Origin: Streptomyces hokutonensis
GTDB taxonomy: Bacteria > Actinomycetota > Actinomycetes > Streptomycetales > Streptomycetaceae
Reading direction: 5' to 3'
Assembly (NCBI RefSeq): GCF_000376565.1
Contig: NZ_BARG01000109.1
Coordinates: forward strand, 1 to 39,672
Length of the DNA: 39,672 bases
The notes below the pieces were generated by a model, which saw nothing but the letters and a program-made list of their open reading frames with translations, did not search any database and was not told where the DNA came from. Positions 1-7,456 of the stretch are shown here, in pieces. A program made the position numbers and the translations under genes. How positions within the stretch are numbered: position 1 is the first letter of the stretch; the number at the start of each line of letters is the position of its first letter.

Positions 1-116
1 CATCACTTGGACCGTAAGCCCCGTGACCTTCCTACCACTGGCACACCGTCAGGCTGCTGAACTCCCAGCTTGCGCACACGACTTCACCGCCCATCCGAGG
101 GCTGATTTCGGTTGAT

Positions 117-131
117 CCTGAACCGTTCAGG
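117..131. repeat. short perfect inverted repeat (6+3+6)
   Basis: The arms CCTGAA and TTCAGG are separated by CCG. It lies about 80 bases past the stop of the SUKH-like gene at 209-733 (minus strand), so it could be a weak terminator for it or a protein-binding site. There is no T-run. The rest of bases 1-208 holds no gene I can support. Confidence 0.3.
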
Positions 132-208
132 TTCTTAGGAATCTCAACGCTGGAGCCGGACGATCACTGTGTGGACGGTGGCCACGCAGCGGCAGTGCGC
201 AAGCCGAG

Positions 209-733
209 TCAGCGGCAAAGCGCCATGATGGTGTCATCGAAGTCCGGGAACTCCCGTGTCGCCTGCTCGATGACTGCGGCTCCCGACTGCTGCTGGCCAG
301 CTGCGAATCGTTCCGCGACGGCCACCAATTCGCGATTGGGAGACGGCGTCCAGTCAGGCTCGTAGGAGGTGGCTGCCTCCCAAGGGCCATAGCCTCCGGC
401 CAACAGCCACAAGAAGGCGCCCAGATCACACGCCACGACACCGGTCTCACCCTCCGAACCCAGGAAGACCACAGGCTGATCGATGAGTGGGCTGTGCTGA
501 CGGATCAACCAGAACGCCGCATATCCACCCGAGCCATCCTGGCCAAACACACGGAAATCGTCGCCGCTCAACTCCGCGTTGCCAGTCCAGGCCCTGAACC
601 AGTCAGTAGTTTGCTCCGCGGATAGGAAGGCCGGGAAGGGTTCGAAGTCGACCCCATCTCCGCCGTTGTACTCGATCGGAAGCGCCAGCGCAGCGGCCAA
701 CGCCTCGGGAAACTGTCGATCATCGGTAATCAC
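209..733 (-). CDS. SMI1/KNR4 (SUKH)-like protein
   Basis: The 174-aa product starts at a GTG with a weak ribosome binding site. Residues about 60-125 resemble the SUKH fold: a strand and turn ending 'VVFLGSEGETGVVACDLGAF' followed by 'LWLLAGGYGPWEA', the pattern seen where these proteins read the state of a partner and close the core with a hydrophobic helix. SUKH proteins are best known as immunity proteins of polymorphic toxin systems, but many occur alone in Streptomyces with unknown partners. No toxin gene is visible beside it. It has no signal peptide or membrane segment, so it is probably cytoplasmic. The family call is from pattern memory only; function is inferred and uncertain. Confidence 0.6.
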   Translation of the reverse strand: MITDDRQFPEALAAALALPIEYNGGDGVDFEPFPAFLSAEQTTDWFRAWTGNAELSGDDFRVFGQDGSGGYAAFWLIRQHSPLIDQPVVFLGSEGETGVVACDLGAFLWLLAGGYGPWEAATSYEPDWTPSPNRELVAVAERFAAGQQQSGAAVIEQATREFPDFDDTIMALCR

Positions 734-1030
734 TCGGACAGGCTAGCGACCACCAGTGTCGCTGGATGGCTGCGCATGAACCACCCGGGCTGGCCGGGCC
801 AGCAGTACGTCAAGCATCAACCGAGACCGGACAACCACCTTGCCAGCCGGGTGAGTTACAACTTTCTCTACTGGTTCAAGGCGGCTCGCTCCGCTCCCCG
901 CGCGCGGCCCGGCCCCCGGCCGGGCCTGCGCTCCTGTCTCCGCCCCGCTCCAGCCCAGCCGGCGCCCGTGCCGCGTTAGCAGACCAGCCGTGTGAAAGAG
1001 CAAGGGCGCACATGGATTTCTTCCGGTCGA
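734..1030. other. gene-free spacer with GC-rich dyad
   Basis: These 297 bases hold no convincing gene; open frames here have low-complexity Arg/Ala/Pro/Gly composition typical of non-coding high-GC DNA. A perfect dyad GGCCCGGC-CCCCG-GCCGGGCC lies at 906-926. It sits downstream of the minus-strand gene ending at 1031 and could act as its terminator. Confidence 0.4.
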
Positions 1031-1315
1031 CTAGCGCCCCTGTGCGGCTAGCCTGATAGCTGCCACGAAGGGAGCGTCTTCCTGCTGGACCGAATCAGTT
1101 AGGTCATCATAGAGAACAATCGACGCATGACTTTCTTGCTCCATCGTGGCCCAAGCGGACCACGCATCATGCGCGTCAGAACTACTCACTGCGGCACCTT
1201 TTGAGCGCAGCAAAACAGCGTAGAGGAGAAACAGGCCCTCGGCACGGGGCGGGATATTCACCTCGGGCGGAATGAAACTTCTGATCCGTTCAGCATCTAG
1301 TTGAAGATAGTTCAT
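1031..1315 (-). CDS. DUF7701-like small protein of a TIR/RipA-type cassette
   Basis: The 94-aa cytoplasmic protein opens with 'MNYLQLDAERIRSFIPPE' and continues with an alpha-helical segment containing 'LFLLYAVLLRSKGAAVSSSD' and 'HDAWSAWATMEQESHASIV'. This matches my memory of the small DUF7701 family of Streptomyces, which I associate with TIR-like proteins and RipA-type membrane proteins. Its ATG overlaps the stop of the upstream gene by four bases (ATGA, 1312-1315), so it was translated as the last gene of a three-gene operon. Unlike its two upstream partners it has no visible damage. Function is unknown; a role in the cassette's signalling or membrane activity is inference from position only. 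Confidence 0.6.
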   Translation of the reverse strand: MNYLQLDAERIRSFIPPEVNIPPRAEGLFLLYAVLLRSKGAAVSSSDAHDAWSAWATMEQESHASIVLYDDLTDSVQQEDAPFVAAIRLAAQGR

Positions 1316-1771
1316 GATGTAACCCTGCCTAAATAAAGAAGCACATACAGTGCGGCAAAGACTCCGGGGATTACGCGCTCCACATACCCAAGTTCAGCAT
1401 ATCTCTTTCTCAGCGGAGGCAGCGGATAACGCTTGAGAGAGTTCCACTCATCCTGGAAGATTTGAACTGGAAGGCGCTCCTCTAGCTTGTTTATGACAGC
1501 AAACTTTGCAGTGTTCAAATCTCTGTAGATATGCAGCTGAAGCCACCACGAGATCGAGAGCGTAAAGCCTGCAGCCGAGAGGGACAAGTGGACAGCGTAA
1601 TGCGCCTTATCGAGCTTCTCATAGGCCAACGCCATGATAGAAATAAGCGTTGTCTGAACCGAAAGGAAGAAGGCATTGGCCGTGCCCCTTCGCACTGACA
1701 CCCGGTCCGCCATTTCACCGCTAGTTTATACAAGTCGACAACTGTTGGATCAGGAACCTCACGGTTGTCAT
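1312..1771 (-). pseudogene. RipA-type small membrane protein gene, frameshifted near its start
   Basis: The gene begins at ATG 1771 ('MNDNREVPDPTVVDLYKLAV'), directly after the TGA of the TIR-like remnant. It shifts frame near 1714-1720, then resumes as 'MADRVSVRRGTANAFFLSVQ' and runs to 1312. Family members as I recall them read 'LYKLAVEMADR' in one frame; here GCGGTGAAATGG lacks one base relative to a codon for the Glu. Downstream are two hydrophobic segments ('FFLSVQTTLISIMALAY' and 'LSAAGFTLSISWWLQLHIY'), the conserved stretch 'YRDLNTAKFAVINKLEERLP' and a C-terminal 'FAALYVLLYLG'. A 133-aa product could still start at internal ATG 1713, keeping the membrane part. A one-base sequencing error is the alternative explanation. 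Confidence 0.65.
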
Positions 1772-2103
1772 TCATCGACCGCCTCCAATAAGAGTCTTGA
1801 GATTTGACTAGGTCCACTTATGGATCTTGTCAGTTACGCCAGCAGCCTTCGGCGCGCGACAGATTTCGTCCCTGTACCCCTTCAGAAGGAGGTACGGAAT
1901 TCCTTCCTGCTGTGCCATCCAGACTTCAGCATCAACAGCAGAATTTGCGTGCTGCCCGCAAAGAACTACGACGGAGAAGCAGCCTTAATTGCCCAGTCGG
2001 CAATCCAAAACGGGCTATCATCAAGTTTTGCTTGACCAATCAGAAATTCCTTTAGAACCACATCATGATCATAGTCGAAACTAATAAAGACGCGCGACTT
2101 CAC
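1772..2103 (-). pseudogene. decayed TIR-like (Thoeris ThsB/DUF1863-type) gene
   Basis: Reading from GTG 2103 gives 'VKSRVFISFDYDHDVVLKEF' then 'LIGQAKLDDSPFWIADWAIK' and 'AASPS' before a stop. Two frames over, the reading resumes as 'FSVVVLCGQHANSAVDAEVW', 'MAQQEGIPYLLLKGYRDE' and 'ICRAPKAAGVTDKIHKWT', then a TAG where the family has Trp, then 'SNLKTLIGGGR' and TGA at 1772-1774. This is the beta-alpha core of the TIR-like family (strand 1 VFISFDYD, central VVVLCGQHT). About twenty residues between strands appear deleted and a second nonsense mutation has occurred. It heads the three-gene cassette, its TGA abutting the next ATG. The protein can no longer be made. Confidence 0.75.
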
Positions 2104-2823
2104 TTACACCCCTAACCTCGTGATAATCCAAAACCTTTCATCCGGATTTTTCCTATACTGCAAACCTGCCATCACCCACCGGGCAGTGACATGCAGAGAG
2201 TCATTCCTTGTTAATCATGACGATCTATTACGGTACGCTCCTTGCGCTACTGCTGCTAGTAGATTCAACAATCTTCTAGAGCCACAGCGGGTGGCGGGTG
2301 TTCGCCAACAGACATCAGCTTGTCATCGGCTGCAGACACCAAAGCCTGCAAGTACAGGTTGGATCCTGCGACGCCAAGCCACCTACCCCCTTCAACAAGC
2401 GAACCCTCTGCACCAACGAGAACCACGTGTGGGCGGTCGTTGGCTGCTCGCTAACACTCCGCAGACATCCGGAGAGGTGCAACGAAGCCCACGCGCGCCC
2501 GGTCGGCGCACCGGCCGTCGTCGGCTGAGGTGCGAACACCAAGCGATTCTCGGGCTGTGCCTGGGCTATGTTCATTGCGCAGGTAGTCGGCCGAACAGCC
2601 GTGGCAACTGCGACACATACGCGTTCGATCGACAGTCAGGCAGCCGTTCCGATAGGACTGATAAGCCTTGGACAGCAGGTTTAGGCGTGGGCAGGGTGGG
2701 ATCGACGCCGAGACGGATCCTCCCCGAACCGTCCCACCTGCTGCGAGTCCTATCCTGCGGGACTGCTCCTTCGCTATGCTCACACTCACGGCTTAGGGCT
2801 TGAACAGTAATCCAGGAGCTTGC
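2104..2823. other. gene-free stretch holding repeat copy A and the promoter region of the DUF4062/STAND pair
   Basis: About 720 bases lie between two divergent transcription units and no frame on either strand gives a recognisable protein. Longer open frames here have no plausible ribosome binding site and no protein-like composition. Bases 2477-2530 resemble parts of the repeats at 5800-5939 and 6260-6403, ending in the shared TCGTCGGCTGAGG. The last 80 bases before 2824 should carry the promoter of the DUF4062 gene, but I see no confident -35/-10 pair. Confidence 0.45.
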
Positions 2824-3699
2824 ATGGCCTTCAGTGCCTCAGTTCGGCGCCTCCTTATCTCCTCTCCCGGTGATGTGCCACGTACAGACTTGCTGATCAT
2901 CCAGCAGTCGATCAACCGCTGGAACGGCGTTTATGGCGAGCAATTTGGATCAATCATCATGCCAATCTCTTGGGGTACGCACGCTGCAGCAGAATTTGGT
3001 CAGCCACCTCAGCAAATTCTAAACCGACAGCTTGTTGATAAATGTGATGCATGCATTGCGATCTTCGCCAATCGATTGGGCACGCCCACGGATCTACACG
3101 AGTCGGGTACAGCAGAGGAGATCTCTCGGCTCAGCGAGAGCGGCAAGCATGTGAGCATTCTGAGGTGTCGCCGTCCCGTCGATGCCAGCGTGATCGACTT
3201 TACCCAAGCGACGCGGTTGAATGAATATATTACCGAAATCGAATCGTCAGCCCTGATTCTTGACTATTCGACTGATGCCGACTTGGCGCGCCACGTGGAA
3301 ACAATCCTTGTTGCAGCAGTGTCGCGAGAAGAAGCCAGAAACGACTTCCAATTGGAATACTCATCAAGAGGAGGCCCCGTTGCAGAGGTGTGGCCACGCG
3401 TTGACGCGATCGATCGCTCAGGGAAAAGGAACTGGTATCTTGTGTTGAATAACACAGGAGACGGGCCGGCCCGAGACGTGTCTCTGAAAATCGAGGCGGC
3501 CTCACCAAATGGCCAACCTTGGGAGATCATTACTGAACAAGAAGAGAACGGCCCTGATCTTCCAGTTCTGGCACCACACAGTGAGGTTCGATACCACATT
3601 GCCGCTAGTCTTGTAAGCGCCTCACAAGTCAACTGCACAGTTTCCTGGAATGACCTCCGGGGAGAACAGGAGAATATCGCTAGCCTTCGACTAGCGTGA
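2824..3699 (+). CDS. DUF4062-type protein with C-terminal beta-sandwich-like domain
   Basis: The product has 291 aa. ATG 2824 is chosen because AGGAG lies five bases upstream; a longer GTG/TTG-type extension exists. Residues 1-160 carry the DUF4062 pattern: 'RRLLISSPGDVPRTD' (first strand and loop), 'IIMPISWGTHAAAEFG' with 'PPQQILNRQLVDKCDACIAI', and 'FANRLGTPTDLHESGTAEEI'. DUF4062 is related to TIR-like folds and often sits in or beside STAND NTPase proteins. Residues about 185-291 look like an Ig-like sandwich ('WYLVLNNTGDGPARDVSLKI'). The STAND-like gene follows after 49 bases on the same strand, so the pair probably forms an operon. Base composition is much less GC-rich than the host genes. 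A signalling or effector role in antiphage defence is inference; no catalytic residue is assigned. Confidence 0.65.
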   Translation: MAFSASVRRLLISSPGDVPRTDLLIIQQSINRWNGVYGEQFGSIIMPISWGTHAAAEFGQPPQQILNRQLVDKCDACIAIFANRLGTPTDLHESGTAEEISRLSESGKHVSILRCRRPVDASVIDFTQATRLNEYITEIESSALILDYSTDADLARHVETILVAAVSREEARNDFQLEYSSRGGPVAEVWPRVDAIDRSGKRNWYLVLNNTGDGPARDVSLKIEAASPNGQPWEIITEQEENGPDLPVLAPHSEVRYHIAASLVSASQVNCTVSWNDLRGEQENIASLRLA

Positions 3700-3748
3700 G
3701 GACCTCGCGACAGTTAACGTTACGAGATTTAGCCTTAAGGTGGCTTGT

Positions 3749-5533
3749 ATGCGAGAAGGAGATTGGCTTCGCGTAGACACGAATTTTCTACAACAGGCCT
3801 ACAGTGACTACTCCGAAAAGGAAGTCCTGTCATATTTCGACGGACGTCCACCTGCATGGGGCGACATCCTGAGTGGCAGCATTCCGCAACGCGGCGTGTC
3901 GAAAGTTTTGGCAGCAGACCTCATGGAATACTCCCCCAAATCACCAGTGGGGCGGCTTCGGCTGATTCATGGAGCGAGTGGTGAAGGAAAGACGACGGTT
4001 GCCATGCAGTGTGCAGCCGATATCGCCCGTTCTGCACCCAACTCCTTGGTGCTGTGGAGATCTCCAAACGCGCCCCTTGACGCGTCACTCGTGCAGTCAT
4101 TACCTACAGGTAAGCACTACATCCTTTTTAGCGACGACGCGGAGGAAATCGCTCACGATCTTTTCCAAATTGTCAACCGAGTCAAACGTCCAGACATTTC
4201 CTATGTCGCAATTTCTCGCTCAATCGATTGGGGAAATGCCCAAGGCGATGCATATCCATGGGCGACGCATATCGGATACAAAAAGTTTTATCTTAGAGGG
4301 CTGGACGAGGCTGATGCACAAATAGTAGTAGCCGCATGGAGTCAGCATGGCGAAAAGGGACTTGGCCGCTTGGCTGATTGGGAGGATGACGTTCTGCGTG
4401 TGGCAGAACTTCTGAGGGCAATCCGTGAAGAGGCTGCTGAAGAAGACGGCGCTCTGCTCGGTGGAATGATTCGTGTTCGCTACGGTGATTACTTTACAGA
4501 TCGCGTTAGAGATTTGATAAGGTCCCTTGCCGCCCGGAGAACTCCTTCGGGGCATACGTTGTCTAGCGCGTTCCTATACATCGCGGCTGCACATTCGGTG
4601 CGATTGCATCTAACGCCAAGCATTCTTGCAGAAATGTTTGGCGTATCGAATTCTCAAATTATGAGCGAGATTGTAGTTCCGCTCCGCGATGAGGCTGCAG
4701 TCACAATGGCGGGAGGCGGTGTAATGAGTCGTCATAGACTCATCGCTGAATCCTGCCTTACAGTTGCGGAACAAGTCAATGTAAATCTCGCAGAAACGTA
4801 CGCTAAGTTGGTGCAGTCTGCCATTCGAGCCGGGCGTCATCATTTTATTCGCGATTACGAGAAGTATCCAAATCTATGTCGTTTCTTTGAGAAGTCTCGG
4901 CTGGATATTGCCATAGCCACTGCCAGAGCGGCGGTAGCAGAGGAGGGGGATAGCCTTCGTTATATCCATAACCTCACACACGTCCTTCGCAAAGCGGATC
5001 AGGCCGATGAGGCAGGGTACATCTCAGAAAGCGCCTCCAAGAGACTGCTCTCGATGCGAGACCGTACTCTTTCAAATAGAGAAAGGGTATTTTATAGCGA
5101 ATGGGCCAGCATCGAGGGCACGCTAGGGAACCCAGGCATGAGTGTCTGGCTCTCGTCAATCTCGCTAGCGGACCTGGCGGGAAATACGTCCCCAGGGTCT
5201 CATCACATTGAAATTGCACTTGCTGCCGTGGGTGGGACTATGGCATCCATGTATCAGAGAAACCCAATGGAAAAACTCGCTATGGGTGTGCGGGCTGCAG
5301 AAACGCTCGGCCACCTTCTCGACCTCAGCGAAACTGCGAAATCCTACTTCTCGCGCCAGCGGCGACTTGCTGACGAATGGGGTGTTCCCAAGCTTGGTCT
5401 TAATGACTGCAAGCTTGCACTTGAAGAAGGGATTGCAGCAGCATGGGCCGTTCGTGAGCGAGAATTGCCGCAACTCATTGCGATGCCCAAACTATCGTTC
5501 AGGGGTATGTATAAAGATCTGGGGTTTTCCTGA
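3749..5533 (+). CDS. STAND-like P-loop NTPase, partner of the DUF4062 protein
   Basis: ATG 3749 gives 594 aa and is preferred over GTG 3740 because AAGGTGG lies just upstream. A Walker A motif 'GASGEGKTTVAMQ' sits at about residues 75-87 and a hydrophobic strand ending in acidic residues, 'HYILFSDDAEE' (about 123-133), is the Walker B candidate. 'YVAISRS' follows with a sensor-like Arg, then 'GLDEADAQIVVAAW', a typical start of the helical part of STAND ATPases. The C-terminal 300 residues are predicted helical, like a superhelical sensor, without an obvious catalytic domain. STAND proteins act as oligomerising switches; the effector here would be the upstream DUF4062 protein. A TTA codon at 4100-4102 would make translation bldA-dependent in Streptomyces. 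Low GC marks it as acquired. Confidence 0.7.
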   Translation: MREGDWLRVDTNFLQQAYSDYSEKEVLSYFDGRPPAWGDILSGSIPQRGVSKVLAADLMEYSPKSPVGRLRLIHGASGEGKTTVAMQCAADIARSAPNSLVLWRSPNAPLDASLVQSLPTGKHYILFSDDAEEIAHDLFQIVNRVKRPDISYVAISRSIDWGNAQGDAYPWATHIGYKKFYLRGLDEADAQIVVAAWSQHGEKGLGRLADWEDDVLRVAELLRAIREEAAEEDGALLGGMIRVRYGDYFTDRVRDLIRSLAARRTPSGHTLSSAFLYIAAAHSVRLHLTPSILAEMFGVSNSQIMSEIVVPLRDEAAVTMAGGGVMSRHRLIAESCLTVAEQVNVNLAETYAKLVQSAIRAGRHHFIRDYEKYPNLCRFFEKSRLDIAIATARAAVAEEGDSLRYIHNLTHVLRKADQADEAGYISESASKRLLSMRDRTLSNRERVFYSEWASIEGTLGNPGMSVWLSSISLADLAGNTSPGSHHIEIALAAVGGTMASMYQRNPMEKLAMGVRAAETLGHLLDLSETAKSYFSRQRRLADEWGVPKLGLNDCKLALEEGIAAAWAVRERELPQLIAMPKLSFRGMYKDLGFS

Positions 5534-6031
5534 TTTCCGTGTTCTGCATGGTAGCGCTATCCCCCTCCGCAATGGGTCGACGCTGAAAAGCAGGGAACGG
5601 TCGACGAGCCAGCGTCCTCCGTAAGGCCGGTGCCACGTTGATCCATGAGCGAGATGACGGTGCATTACCAGTGGATGACAACAACCAACGCGGCCCTAGT
5701 CACCTACAAGAGCCACCAACGGGCAACTGACCCGGCCAGGAATCCTTTATGACCTCTCAGTCGAGAATTCGAGACGAAGCAGTAATTACCCAATGCCTCG
5801 CCCACCGTTCCGCCGTCGCAGCCTATTCTGGTCGACGACGCCGTCAGCGTGGCCAAGGACGGTGGGGGATGCAGCGAGACATACGCGTGCGTGGTCGGCT
5901 GGCACCCCCGCCATCGTGGCTAGCTGTCGTCGGCTAAAGTTCGTGCCACTGTCGTGCAAGATGCAGGGGTCAGCCACAGTCAACGAGGGTGTCTCGCGGT
6001 AGATTTCTCGGCAGACTGACCAGGTATTGAA
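5534..6031. other. gene-poor stretch between the STAND gene and the tRNA remnant
   Basis: No recognisable gene is present. One tiny open frame at 5645-5752 (+, 35 codons, beginning 'MSEMTVHYQWMTTTNAALV') has no clear ribosome binding site and I do not recognise it. Bases 5800-5939 form repeat copy B. The stretch separates the low-GC cargo from the att-like tRNA remnant, where integrative elements often keep non-coding attachment and recombination sequence. Confidence 0.45.
5800..5939 (+). repeat. imperfect direct repeat, copy B
   Basis: This copy aligns with 6260-6403 in the same orientation. Shared blocks include GTTCCGCC, CAGCGTGGC, GGTGGGGG, CAGCGAG, ACGCGTGCGTG and CTGTCGTCGGCT. A shorter third relative (copy A) lies at 2477-2530. 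Copies B and C flank the tRNA-Arg-like remnant. The origin is unknown; they may be decayed duplicates of DNA adjacent to an attachment site. Confidence 0.45.
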
Positions 6032-6103
6032 GCCCCAGCTCAGGGTCACCAATCCTCTCCCTTAAAGCAGGTGTCGCAGGTTCGAATCCTGCCGGGGGCA
6101 CCA
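6032..6103 (+). pseudogene. degenerate tRNA-Arg(CCT)-like sequence / probable attachment-site remnant
   Basis: Bases 6032-6049 (GCCCCAGCTCAGGG and on) resemble the 5' end of Streptomyces tRNA-Arg(CCT) with three bases of the acceptor stem missing. The D arm is unrecognisable, and CTCTCCCTTAAAGC at 6055-6068 resembles an anticodon loop with two extra bases. From 6069 the variable loop, T arm (GCAGG-TTCGAAT-CCTGC), 3' acceptor strand CGGGGGC and encoded CCA (6101-6103) are intact. Intact 3' half with a ruined 5' half is what integration of a tRNA-targeting element leaves at one junction. It is unlikely to fold into a working tRNA. The Arg(CCT) identity is from memory of the normal gene. Confidence 0.6.
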
Positions 6104-6106
6104 GGG

Positions 6107-6141
6107 AAATCGGCCCAGACCGATATGGTCTGGGCCGATTT
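6107..6141 (+). terminator. strong hairpin terminator after the tRNA remnant
   Basis: A perfect 15-base stem AAATCGGCCCAGACC / GGTCTGGGCCGATTT with loop GATAT starts three bases after the encoded CCA. The stem ends in TTT. It is best read as the native terminator of the ancestral tRNA gene, kept on this side of the junction. Confidence 0.8.
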
Positions 6142-6259
6142 AACGGCAGTCGCCTCTCAGACGGTCTGCAAACGGCGCTTGAGTAGCAGCCCATCAGCCC
6201 AAGGCAGAGCCCTCGCCCAAGTTGGCTTCGGGACGAAGAGGTCACCGCCCGATACCCCG

Positions 6260-6403
6260 CCACTACGGTTCCGCCGCCGCAACTTACCCCGGCGACGAAC
6301 ACACCCCGGCAGCGTGGCTGAGGCCGGTGGGGGTACAGCGAGGCACACGCGTGCGTGATCGGTCGCCGCGCCCACCGTCGTTGCTGACTGTCGTCGGCTG
6401 AGG
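6260..6403 (+). repeat. imperfect direct repeat, copy C
   Basis: This is the better-preserved partner of copy B, ending TGTCGTCGGCTGAGG like copy A. It lies about 120 bases past the terminator hairpin in an otherwise gene-free 310-base stretch (6142-6453). Open frames across it look like non-coding high-GC sequence. Confidence 0.45.
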
Positions 6404-6453
6404 CACAGGCCCCCAAGCCTCCCGCTTCCCCTGCTCCGTTCGGGGTGAGAGCC

Positions 6454-6732
6454 TCACGCCGTCGGAGTCCAAACCTCCCGGAGAGCAGGGTGAATGGCCT
6501 CGGCAACGCCGGAGGGCAATACAGGCGTGGCCTCGCGGCCGAACCAGTTACTCGGATGCAGCTGGTTGGTAGTTACCACGAGCATCGTGCCCGGGCTGCT
6601 CGCATTCTCGACCTCGAACGCGCACGGCGATCAGGCCAGCCCCTGGAAGTACGTCGGCCTGCCCCGCAGCCGCCAGCGGATAGCGGTGCCGTCGACAAAA
6701 ATTCGTCGTGATCCCCTGCGGACCAGCGCCAT
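6454..6732 (-). pseudogene. small conserved Streptomyces hypothetical gene with one nonsense codon
   Basis: From ATG 6732 the frame reads 'MALVRRGSRRIFVDGTAIRW', 'RLRGRPTYFQGLA', a TGA at 6631-6633, then 'SPCAFEVENASSPGTMLVVT' and ends 'LREVWTPTA' at 6454, 93 codons in one frame. This matches a short family I recall from many Streptomyces genomes (VDG..YRWR..R.PTYSQ..AWSPL.FAVE....GT.L.V), in which Trp stands at the position of the stop. A single TGG-to-TGA change explains it. There is no frameshift, so the inactivation may be recent or a sequencing error. The function of the family is unknown. Confidence 0.65.
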
Positions 6733-6974
6733 AGATCCCCCCTCAACAGCAACGATGCTAGCGACCCCGGCCCCGCCGCCCGTCTCAGTTTCCGTCTCAT
6801 TCAGCACCGTTCACGGTCGTTCAGACGAGACCGAAGCCGGTGGCCGCTCCCACGACCGAACGTCTATGAACGCAGGTGAACGGCCCCGTCCGATGCCCCC
6901 GACCCCACCACCACAGTTGGAAAGCGTGCTGGCCCAGCCGCAACGACTTACGTTCGATCAGGGTTGTTCCAGAC

Positions 6975-7301
6975 CTACGAACCCTGCTCGGTCCCGTCGG
7001 TCGCGTGCCGCACAACTCTGGGGAGCAGGAGACGGACGTCGAACTCCGTCCAGCAGTCCGAGATTTCGATGCCCACTTCGGTTCCGCACCGGCCGCACGT
7101 CAGATTGGGGCTGGCGGAACCGTTGGGACGGCAACAGCCGATTCGACGCTCGGGGATGTGCGGTCGGAGCAGCCCGCCGTCGAGAGGGTTGATGACAGCA
7201 GTCAGCCACCTTTCGGAGTCCAACTTTCCCTGGAACACCCTGTACGGGGTGGGGTCGAGCATGACGGAGCCCCGAGAGACCGTGGACGGCCCCGTCACCA
7301 C
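6975..7301 (-). CDS. hypothetical protein with cysteine pairs
   Basis: The 108-aa protein reads 'MLDPTPYRVFQGKLDSERWL', 'TAVINPLDGGLLRPHIPERR', then 'IGCCRPNGS' and 'NLTCGRCGTEVGIEISDCWT'. The Cys pair C-x2-C with nearby Cys residues suggests a small metal-binding or redox knuckle, but I assign no function. The sequence looks like a family I have seen in Streptomyces. Start choice is unsure: GTG 7301 follows a G-rich stretch, while ATG 7262 gives a protein starting MLDPTP. Bases 6733-6974 downstream of it hold no gene. Confidence 0.6.
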   Translation of the reverse strand: MVTGPSTVSRGSVMLDPTPYRVFQGKLDSERWLTAVINPLDGGLLRPHIPERRIGCCRPNGSASPNLTCGRCGTEVGIEISDCWTEFDVRLLLPRVVRHATDGTEQGS

Positions 7302-7456
7302 CGCCGAGTGGCACGGGCAAGCTGTTCAACAGGGCCTGCATCCAAGCTGGTTGCAGATGCCTGTGGCTGAACTCAGGCCCTCCTCCACCGGATACGCGGT
7401 GGCCACCTGGCGCGTGGTTCTGTACGTTGCCCCCATGACCGACAACCGAAGGGGCA

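Noticed and set aside
1804..2055. Plus-strand frames of 71-83 codons
   Set aside because: They lie antisense to the TIR-like remnant, whose protein pattern is clear on the minus strand.
2120..2803. 227-codon plus-strand open frame upstream of the DUF4062 gene
   Set aside because: No family resemblance, no start site, and composition like random GC-rich sequence; overlapping frames on the other strand look equally non-coding.
5970..6506. 178-codon minus-strand frame containing VPPAGFEPATPALRERIG
   Set aside because: This peptide is the familiar spurious translation of the antisense strand of a tRNA 3' half; here it comes from 6060-6103.
6494..7192. 232-codon plus-strand frame
   Set aside because: It is antisense to the small pseudogene at 6454-6732 and the Cys-pair gene at 6975-7301, both with family-like protein sequence.
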